From: Brettanomyces bruxellensis
Taxonomy: Eukaryota; Ascomycota; Pichiomycetes; Pichiales; Pichiaceae
Assembly: GCF_011074885.1 (NCBI RefSeq)
Contig: NC_054683.1
Coordinates: 186,001 to 250,000, forward strand
DNA length: 64,000 bases
Direction: 5' to 3'
This document shows positions 50,133 to 58,398 of this stretch, piece by piece; the stretch's first letter is position 1; each line of letters begins with the position of its first letter. The translations under genes were made by a program, and so were the position numbers. The notes under the pieces were generated by a model, which had not been told where the DNA came from, did no database searches, and saw only the letters and a list, made by a program, of their open reading frames with translations.

Positions 50133-50768
50133 CTACCCAACTTGTCTATCTTCTCTTCCTGATTATTTTGTATTTCCAAACTTTGCTGTGTTCTTTGAAA
50201 TCGTACCGACTCTGAGAAGAGGTCTAAATAAAACTGAGACCCCGAAAAAATCAAATCAAAACACCTCGATATCAAATCAGCCAAATGATCTTGAATTTTC
50301 GGCCAAAACAGAACTCCAATATTATTATATCAAACTGAGTTTCCAACGAAAACAGAGCACTTCTATATCTGCTTTTCCGAATTCACTTTTAAGTTGCACC
50401 AGCAGTCACAACCACTCTATATACAAAGTACAGTGCAGTTGATCACACCCTATTTTCCGAATGTGTGCAAAATCGGCGATATGATGTCTTGACTGTATTA
50501 GTAGATCGCCTTTCGCATCAACAAAAAGAAGCGAAAAAAAGTAGAAATAAAAAAACACTTAAAAATGATGAATAGAAAATCAGGGATAAAAAAAAATAAA
50601 AAAATTAGAAGTATCACTAAAAAAACTAAACTTTATTTCCTATTTATTCCTGATACAATTTTATCCCCCGCTTTATTTATTCTCAACTTCTTGCTTCCTA
50701 CACTTTTCTATTTTATCACATCTTCCATACACTATTTCTGCTCAAAGGCACACCAGATACTGCCAAAT
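50133..50768. other. Mannosyltransferase/MDM31 divergent promoter region
   Basis: 636 bp if translation of MDM31 starts at ATG 50769. An in-frame ATG at 50565 would shorten it by about 200 bp, but the added residues are A/T-driven and precede a good mitochondrial presequence. No RNA gene is seen. Confidence 0.5.
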
Positions 50769-52970
50769 ATGAGTCTGGCTAATCGGAGCACTGCATTACT
50801 TCTCCGACCGCTTTGTATCGGGCCTTTGACCCGGTCTTTGCGGTTGTTGCCTGCCACCAGAAAGATAATACTTTCATCACATTTTTCAACATGCACATAT
50901 CGAAATCACAACATGAAGTTAGTGTACAACCATCAATGCGGAATTCTGCCATGGTGTTTCCGCAATAATTTACATTTAGGACTAACCGGTCGGTCTGGAA
51001 TCTTCCGGTTTGTTCACACAGACAAAAATGGCACTTTTATAGGACCGGAGTACGGGATGCCAGGCATGCCTAAATTACCACAAAGGATACGACAGCAGTC
51101 AAAGAAGGATGATGCGGGGAAAAAGCAAACAGCAAAATCCCCTTTGGCGACTTCTCTTGTGATGGCGAAGACAGGAAAGTGGCAAACGTTAAAAAATAAG
51201 GTCAGATGGATGCTTTTCAGGCAAAGCAGGTCGTTTAATGCAGATGACATTTCAGCGTTCGTGTCCTGGATTATGATGGGCAACTTGTTCTGGATATTCA
51301 TTGGGACAACCACCTTTGTTGGGCTCCTCATTTACCTTGGAAACATGTTTGTTGGCGGGGATATCAACAAGCGAATTGTTCAGCAGTTGGTGACTTTTGA
51401 CAACAATATGGAGATAGATGTGAGTAATCCACGGTTTAAGGCCACGTGGGAGAACGGGACGCTCAGATTTCGCAACATTAAGGTGAAATCGAAGCAGTCC
51501 AACGAGATAGATTACACTTTTGACATCGACACAGTCAACTTAACACTTTCTCTTAACAAGTGGCTCGATGGGCATGGGCTCATCAAAGGGATTGATATTT
51601 CTGGATTGGAAGGAACAGTTACGTTTCCACAATCGGACCAGCTTTCGGACAGCTCTTTTGCAGACACATATGTGTTTGACAGCTTTAAAATGAGTGATTC
51701 GAGGATTAAAATGGAAGGGAAGAACTTCAAAGAGCCCTTTGAGCTCGATCTCTTCACTTGTGAGATGGGCAGGCTTCGCAGAACGTGGCTTATGTATGAT
51801 TTCTTGAATGCAGATGCACTTTCTGGGTCGTTAAATGGCTCATTATTCACTTTGCACAAGCGGCAAAACAGATATGCTCATTTTGCTGGTATGGACGATG
51901 ATGATGATGCGGAAGCCAATGGAACTAGTCCATGGAAGAAAATAAGCCGCATTCGTGTTGATCAGGTTGATCTCTCGAAAATTTTCACTGAAAACTCCAA
52001 GGTCAACTGGTTGACTTCGGGAAAAGCAGAGCTTATAGTTGATATTATGCTTCCTACTGACGATGGCAGCTTGGAAATTGCCGTTTCCGATCGTGGCTTA
52101 GTTCAAGGGGTGAGGGAAGAGATGAGAAAGCTCTATTCATCTGGAGAGGAGCGTGAAAAGGCCAAGCAGAATATTGGAAGTTTTGTTAAATCGCGCTTTG
52201 AAGCCTTAAAATCTGCATTTGGCAAACACAAGGCCGAAGATAAGGAGGCTAAAGAGAGCACTGCTGAAAAAGGCAAGGCTGAAGATGTTGTGTTTGAAGA
52301 CGAATCGGCAGTGAAGTCTTTGAATGCAACTGTGGACTCCTTAGCAAGCAAATCAGCAGAGAAGAAATACGTGGTGATGGACTTCAAGATCAACTTATAC
52401 GACTTGAAAGCGGCAACACCCGAAACCATTCCTGCTTCCTCTTTAACTGGTGCCCCCTACATATCCGAGAAGGACATGAACTCGTTGGTTACATTCATTA
52501 ATGACAAAAAGTACGGTCTTTCCTCAGGATCTTCCAGTTTCAACGATGGAAATAGTTCAAAAACGGACAAACCAGACTTGGCTGACCAAACCACTGGAAA
52601 CGGAGATAATGGTGCTGATGCCAAAGATGCGGATATAAGTCCGTTTGATGAAGAGAACCCAATTCCTCCATTAAAGTTCCGAATTGTGCAAAATGTCAAC
52701 AACTTCCAGTTTATAGACTTCCCTACACTTATTGCTTTAGCAAACCAGAAAAGAACAACCAATGGAAACTCACAGATAGCATTTGAGCACACACACCAAC
52801 TCATGGATTCGCTTGTTTCGGAAGCATTGAGTCTATTGTTGTTGTATAAAGAGGAAATGAGAATGTACCTTATGCGGAAATATTCCCAAAGGTCTGGAAT
52901 GCAAATTGTGTTCAATAACTCTGCATTGGGAAATCTCCTTTTGGTTGGATTAGGCAGTTTTGCGATTTGA
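50769..52970 (+). CDS. MDM31: Mitochondrial inner-membrane protein of the Mdm31/Mdm32 family
   Basis: 733 residues from ATG 50769 (MSLANRSTALLLRPL), chosen because it begins an arginine-rich matrix-targeting presequence. An earlier ATG at 50565 is possible. Mdm31 and Mdm32 are inner-membrane proteins needed for mitochondrial shape, mtDNA nucleoid distribution and cardiolipin/phosphatidylethanolamine homeostasis. The family core is seen in SRSFNADDISAFVSWIMMGNLFW, the first membrane span (WIFIGTTTFVGLLIYLG), and then NPRFKATWENGTLRFRNIKVKSKQ. A second hydrophobic segment closes the C-terminus (LGNLLLVGLGSFAI). A charged insert (about 465-520) and an aspartate-rich loop are variable. MDM31 rather than MDM32 is a guess. 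Confidence 0.82.
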   Translation: MSLANRSTALLLRPLCIGPLTRSLRLLPATRKIILSSHFSTCTYRNHNMKLVYNHQCGILPWCFRNNLHLGLTGRSGIFRFVHTDKNGTFIGPEYGMPGMPKLPQRIRQQSKKDDAGKKQTAKSPLATSLVMAKTGKWQTLKNKVRWMLFRQSRSFNADDISAFVSWIMMGNLFWIFIGTTTFVGLLIYLGNMFVGGDINKRIVQQLVTFDNNMEIDVSNPRFKATWENGTLRFRNIKVKSKQSNEIDYTFDIDTVNLTLSLNKWLDGHGLIKGIDISGLEGTVTFPQSDQLSDSSFADTYVFDSFKMSDSRIKMEGKNFKEPFELDLFTCEMGRLRRTWLMYDFLNADALSGSLNGSLFTLHKRQNRYAHFAGMDDDDDAEANGTSPWKKISRIRVDQVDLSKIFTENSKVNWLTSGKAELIVDIMLPTDDGSLEIAVSDRGLVQGVREEMRKLYSSGEEREKAKQNIGSFVKSRFEALKSAFGKHKAEDKEAKESTAEKGKAEDVVFEDESAVKSLNATVDSLASKSAEKKYVVMDFKINLYDLKAATPETIPASSLTGAPYISEKDMNSLVTFINDKKYGLSSGSSSFNDGNSSKTDKPDLADQTTGNGDNGADAKDADISPFDEENPIPPLKFRIVQNVNNFQFIDFPTLIALANQKRTTNGNSQIAFEHTHQLMDSLVSEALSLLLLYKEEMRMYLMRKYSQRSGMQIVFNNSALGNLLLVGLGSFAI

Positions 52971-53215
52971 GGTTAGATTGCGCCGCTTTTTTCTCATGTA
53001 TATAGATACAATATGTGTCCTTTAACGGGCACACTTTAGATCTAATGCGGGTCTGTTGCTATACTTATATAGACGATCCTTTTTCTTGTGCTTTATGTTT
53101 CTTTTCTTTCTTGTCATTATTATCTTTGTGCTACTTACGGTTTACCGCACTTTGTCTTTACGCTTATATTTTCGGTCCTTTTGAATATTATGAACATGAT
53201 ACCATATACTGAGTA

Positions 53216-53375
53216 GACAAAATAAGATGAAATAGAAATAATAGGATGGATAGAAGGAATAGGAATAGAAGGAATAAGGAGCAATAGAAGCAATAAGATG
53301 AAATAGAAATAATATGGCGAAATAGATGTAATACAATGAAATAGAAGTTAATTTGGTCAAATAAAATGAATCTCG
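53216..53375 (+). repeat. Degenerate purine/AT repeat
   Basis: Repeated words AAGATGAAATAGAAATAAT, GGAATAGAAGGAATA and GAAATAGA with loose spacing, downstream of MDM31/32. It contains many in-frame stops and is not coding. Confidence 0.6.
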
Positions 53376-53689
53376 ATAGTCGTCCGGTAAACTCCATCTC
53401 TTTATACACATCTTTGCACCAGAAATCTGACTAGTTATGTCCAATTGAATATTGTGTAATGCTACATAAGTATCATTTTGGATCATCTGGCTTTCCTGCT
53501 TGTATACTTTGTCTTTTGTGTTATTTGCTTGCCCTTAATATTTTCTTTCCAGAAGAAATTTGACAATTAAACCGTTTGACGTGCTAATTATGTTTTTTTG
53601 CTAGGGAAACGGTTTTACATAAAATAATATATAAATGTTTTTGGGTTGCATATTATCTTTCGAAAGAGATAAAAAAAGCTTTCTGTATG

Positions 53690-54130
53690 CAATGCACACA
53701 GTGCAAGCGGAGTAGGAATAAAGTCAGGCGCGGTTTAAGCGCTCGCAGACACATCCGCACACCGGCCGTTGCGCCAGTTTTGGGAGTCATGCGCATGACG
53801 TCACACAGGATTAGCGGCCGCAAGCTTGGCGCAGAGCGCGCAGAGCGCATTTATTTATCTAATTCAGGCATTAACGAAGTATGGTGTTGAAATAAAGGTC
53901 TGTTCTGTGGTAACAAAAGAAAGCAGATTACAGCTAACGAAGCGCCTCACCTGAATGCAGAATTACATAAAAAAAGTAGTTGCCCTGGCCGTTTTGTGGG
54001 TATTGGCGCGATGGATGCGCGCGCAACCTGGTGCCTTTTTCTCACTAAAATTAATTACTTTTGCGCCTGCCCAAATGTCAAAAAAACGAAGCGCATTGAA
54101 ATTGGGAAATGCAGGTCTGTCCCCGCGCAG
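53690..54130. other. GC-rich island in an AT-rich spacer
   Basis: About 440 bp clearly richer in G+C than the surrounding spacer. It contains a TGACGTCA palindrome (53796-53803), GCGGCCGC (53814-53821) next to AAGCTT (53822-53827), a 9-bp direct repeat GCGCAGAGC, and several GCGC/CGCG words. Small frames here have no known relatives. Confidence 0.6.
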
Positions 54131-54982
54131 GAAATCAATCAAAAGCTAATTTTTTAGCTAGACTTTTTTTTCTTGCTGTTTTGACGCAATTGCTATTCTT
54201 AGGCTAAGTCCGATGCTTTTACCTTATTTTTTTTATTTTTTTTTATTTTTTTATTTTTTTGCTCTAATTAATATATTTCCGTGATTAATTGGTAGTTCCC
54301 CATTCAATCTCCATTTGTCCCATACTTATTTATCTTGGCTTTATATTCACCACATATCTTCTTTTATTATACTTTAAGTTCCCACTATTCCCTTGGCTAC
54401 TTGACTTTTGCAAATCCAAAGAGGTTCCTTTCCTTCAATTTCAGGAGTTCGAAGTTAGCACAGCCACTTTGAAGGGGGAAAATTATCAGAAAAATAAAGA
54501 CACGAGGAAAAAAAAGCAAAAGAGAACCCAAGATATAAATAAATCCATAGAGATAAATTCACTAAATTGCAATAATCTGACTACAATCCATCGGTTGCAC
54601 TGCAATCCACAAGCTATACTACGCTATAACTGCTACAGCAAGCCGAACTAGCTTTATTACACTGAAATAATCGCGTTACATTCAACGAGCTTTTAAAACT
54701 TAACTAGCTACACTACACATTAGAAGCAGTTAGGCATTATTCAATTGGACGTTAGTTTACGCCACCTGTCTTGTTTTAGCATTGATACATTACATTATAT
54801 TAAAGTTTCATTGCATCGATTGGTTGGTTTAGAGTGCATAATAGGCGACGAACTTTTTCATTTGCCTTCATTGCTCGCATTCGCGTATTCTGTCAATTAG
54901 CGGAACGGAAAGCAGCAGAAACAGTTTAGAATAGAGGTCTGCAACAGAGATAGTATAGAGAAGGCAGATAGCGGTACACTAG

Positions 54983-55203
54983 TGATACATTGTCAATAGA
55001 TCGATAATAAGTTAGCAAACGATAATACATCAGCAATTTATCGATACATCAGCAATTGATAATACATTAGCGATATATCGATACATCGGCAATATATTGA
55101 TAATACATCAGCAATACATATCAGCAATATATTGATAACAAACCAGCAGTACATTGATAACTCTTCAATAGTACTTCGATAATACATCAACAGTACATTA
55201 TAA
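54983..55203 (+). repeat. Tandem repeat in the PSP1-domain gene leader
   Basis: About nine units of 15-22 bp built on AATACATCAGCAAT followed by (A/T)TATCGAT or ATATTGAT, ending about 170 bp before the start codon, so probably in the 5' leader or core promoter. Confidence 0.85.
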
Positions 55204-55372
55204 AGATAGACAGACTTTTGAATCCTCTTTAGTCGAACCTTGCACTTTTCCAACAGGGCTTCGCTCACGACAGGCAAATCTATCAAGCACAGCGGATCAG
55301 CAAGACAAACACTTGGCTTCTCATACATTTGTTAGGCCTTTACGTCTGTATCCGTTTCGCATTTTGTTGATT

Positions 55373-55847
55373 ATGTCGACAATAATCCCTCCAACAAACA
55401 AATTCACACCAGAATCGCGTTCTATCACAAAAGAGCGGGCCAGTATTCCGGGTAACAGCAACACAGACAACAAAGAAGCCAGAGACACATTTCGGGCAGA
55501 AAGCATACTAGGCGAAAAAGACATCATGCCGACATCTGCGAGATCCTCGCTTAGCACTTCCGATTCCTCGCTTCACAACTACAATTATAGCTATGGGACT
55601 GGTGCTGACAGCAACAATCTAGCACTAGGAATGGGCTTTGGTGCCCAACAGGGAGCAGGAAATGTTGGAAGCAGCATTGGAAGTCTCAACAGTAACATTA
55701 ACAGCATTACATCCTCGCTCAATCACATTAACAGCATTACATCCTCGCTCAATCACATTAACAACAGTCTCGCAGCTCCTCCGCTCTTCCGGATGGACGA
55801 ATCCTCGCACCAGGATCAGCAGCAGCAACAACAGCGGCAGCAGCAGC

Positions 55848-55878
<31 letters not shown>

Positions 55879-57502
55879 GCAATTAACACCTCAAGCGTTA
55901 GCCCAGCAACCGATGCATCAGCACTTAATGCCGGAAATTGATCCCTTTACGAGTCCGTTTGAGATCAATTCCAAGATTTGGGGTAGTGATGTGTCCGATG
56001 GCCAGAGAATCGCCAAAGACTACAGGCGGAATTCTGTTCCTGCGACGATCGGCGCGTCCTTCATGACATCGCCGGGTCGATCGTCCTATCCGGAGAACCG
56101 GGCCTCTCCCTTTGTGATGAATTATGGTGGGTTCCAGTCTCAAATTCCGTCCCAGGTTTCGGGCCCAATTTTCCACCAATCATCTCTGGGAAACAATGCT
56201 GATTTCAGCACTTCTCCAGTTCGCGAATCGATTTGGAGCGAGCACCGGTCGTCCGCGGGTTCGATTCCAGCCACTTCCCCTCTTACGGGTCTTGCGGCGC
56301 TAGCGGACCGGGGCGCGCAGCAGACGCTTCGTGCGCAGATGCAGGCGCAGGCGGCACAGGCGGCACAGGCAGCTCAGGTGCAAGTGCAAGTGCAAGCGCA
56401 GGGGCAGGCGGCGCAGGCGGACAGCGTCATGCGCAACAAGTTGCAGTCCAGAAGCGTTTCAGACTCAACGACGAATGCTCTAAGCGGCGCATTCAATGCG
56501 GGCGCCCCGCAGAGCGCAGGGCTGTCTTTCAGAAGGGCGTCATACGATGCAGGAATGTCGCAGTTTTTGCAGATGGGTGCGCCGCGCCTTGCGGCGCCAG
56601 TTGGTGGCGCTCCAGCGCCCACAGCGACCACAATGCCTGCGGGCGCATCTGGGCCTGCGGGTGTGCCACCAAATGCGCCAGCGCTCGACTACGTCAAGAG
56701 CTTCGACAACCCCCTCGGAAGCCAACAGATGCATCAGAAAAAGCAGGAGGAGCAACTGCTGTCCCGTTTCAACAACTTGCGTTTGGACAACTTCGAGGAT
56801 CAGTACTCACAGGCTTATGATGAAGCTGAGCAGTACTTTAAGTCGCCTGCACCCGAATCTTTACAGTTAGGAAAGGTGTTATCGTACCTAAACGGTCCGC
56901 AATTGCCGAATTTTTCGGGTGGCGGATTGGCAGACGTCCAAATTGTGCTTGCATGCTTTAAAAACTCGCGTTTGGACGTTTTCTACGTTCCATCCGAGGC
57001 TCAGCAGCAAATGCAAGGCCTCAAGTTGGGAGATTTGATCATTGTCGAGGCAGATCGTGGCCGAGACTTGGGAAAAGTGGTGAAGTTGGACGTTACACTG
57101 CTTGAGGCTCGATTGTTGAAGTTGAAGCAGTTCAGGGACCAGCAAGCGGCATTAAACCAGGATCACGATAATGGAAATGGCGAGAAAAGGCCGACGCTCC
57201 ATTTCCCAAAGCCCGTTGTGCGTTTTGCGTATCCAAACGAGGTTGCCGAGCTCATGTTGAAGAAAACAGACGAGGAAAGAGCAAAAAGCGTCTGCCAGCT
57301 CAAAGTGAAGTCGCACGGCCTTGTTATGAGCATCACAGACTCGGAATATCAGTGGGACCGCCGCAAATTGACGTTTTACTACAAGTCCAGCAAGCGGATT
57401 GACTTCCGGGACTTGGTCAAGGAGCTGTTCAAGATATACAAGACACGTATCTGGATGTGCAAGCAGCCAGAACCAATAGCGGGTCTAAAGAGGGGAATGT
57501 GA
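55373..57502 (+). CDS. PSP1: PSP1 C-terminal-domain protein
   Basis: 709 residues from ATG 55373 (MSTIIPPTNKF). The frame is open upstream but without ATG. Most of the protein is low complexity: a poly-glutamine tract (about residues 150-175), an Ala/Gln-rich stretch (about 320-350), and a perfect 10-residue duplication near residue 110-130. The C-terminal domain (about 515-709) is the conserved PSP1 domain, with LKLGDLIIVEADRGRDLGKVVK, LKVKSHGLVMSITDSEYQWDRRKLTFYYKSSKRIDFRDLVKELFKIYKTRIWM in overlapping blocks. S. cerevisiae Psp1 suppresses DNA polymerase alpha mutants at high dosage and is found with mRNP granule factors. The molecular role is unknown. The upstream spacer is unusually long. 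Confidence 0.88.
55695..55764 (+). repeat. Perfect 30-bp duplication inside PSP1
   Basis: Two identical 30-bp units (55695-55724 and 55725-55754) and the first bases of a third, coding the peptide INSITSSLNH twice in frame. Followed at 55817-55880 by a CAG/CAA glutamine tract. Confidence 0.9.
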
Positions 57503-58398
57503 GTGCTTTCATTGGTTGTTTGCGTTCTTCGACTTGTCGCCAATCGCATTATAAAAGTTCAGAATTACACAGTTGCCTTGATAGAAATAGTTACAAAGGT
57601 ACTAATAGTTTCTCGTGTTATAATTTATTTGTTTGTTGTTATTTTAATCTCTCACATATTCTTTTCATTATAAAGTGCAACGCTTTTCTTCGTTCTTCTT
57701 TTTGGTTATTGGGTCTTCTTTGTTTATTCAGCGTTCTTTTTTTAGGTAATACCGGTCGAATTCAATTTCAGGTTTTGAATTTATCTTAACTGGGATGTGG
57801 GTTGTATTGAGGTGGTAATTGTGTTATTCTGGATGGGTTTAATAGCTTTATTGGGCATCATATCTTTATTGAGCTGAACTGGAGTGAAAGCATAAAAGAG
57901 AACATATGCATGGTAGTGTTTATGCTAAAGTAATACAATTCTCAAACAATGAAACCCAACTGATAAATTATCACTTGAGATAAGCCGTATGATAAGAACT
58001 CATACTATATGAAGTGCGTACTCTCCCGCTCCGCTCGCTTAAGTATACATTTTTATACATTTCAAAAGTATCAGTTGTCCAAACAATGGAAGAATGGAAC
58101 AATAAGGTTCTAGGAAGAACAAAGTCTATTGTCTATATTGTCGTATAAGCACAAGAAAAATAACTATATAAAGATGAGATATTCTCCTGTGTCTATACTA
58201 AATTTTAGGTACAAGTTACATACTACAATAAATATAGAATTACTACACATATCGAATTACTACACAAGTCTGGTAATACCAACGTCAACGAATTTCCATT
58301 TCTCAACAGATAAGGACAAAAATTCGACCCCGACAACTTAACATCCTAATCGAAAATAAAGGTCAAGTTGGCGGCACCCCATACCAAAATATCGACCG
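57503..58398. other. PSP1 3' region and 5' part of the copia-derived element
   Basis: About 570 bp of AT-rich 3' flank without a gene, then the 5' LTR (from 58076) and a 53-bp leader before the element's ATG. The leader holds GTTGGCGGCACCCC at 58367-58380. I cannot match it to a known tRNA primer site. Confidence 0.55.
58076..58345 (+). mobile_element. 5' LTR of the copia-derived element
   Basis: Begins TGTCCAAAC at 58076, contains TATATAAAG (58165-58173) as a likely TATA box, and shares a stretch of roughly 80 percent identity by eye with sequence after the coding frame (TGTGTCTATA, GTACAAGTTA, ATACTACAAT, AATTCG). The right end is approximate. Confidence 0.7.

Larger units (their letters stand above)
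52971..55372. other. Long spacer upstream of PSP1-domain gene, 2.4 kb
   Basis: No believable gene. From left to right: a degenerate AT repeat (53216-53375), a GC-rich island (53690-54130) containing TGACGTCA, long T runs (54223-54262), and a GATAATACATCAGCAAT-type repeat (54983-55203) just before the start codon. Its length suggests a large regulatory region, a long 5' leader, or a missed RNA gene. Confidence 0.55.

Noticed and set aside
50565..50768. Longer N-terminus for the MDM31/32 gene
   Set aside because: The added residues come from an A/T-rich leader, and the presequence at 50769 fits a mitochondrial inner-membrane protein better. A real longer form is not excluded.
53814..53827. GCGGCCGC next to AAGCTT read as a cloning-vector polylinker
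   Set aside because: No other vector-like sequence flanks it, and the surrounding DNA looks like ordinary yeast spacer. Kept only as a caution in the GC-island finding.
56233..56820. 195-codon Ala/Gly/Arg-rich frame inside PSP1
   Set aside because: A by-product of the GC-rich Ala/Gln repeat in the true frame. It resembles no known protein.
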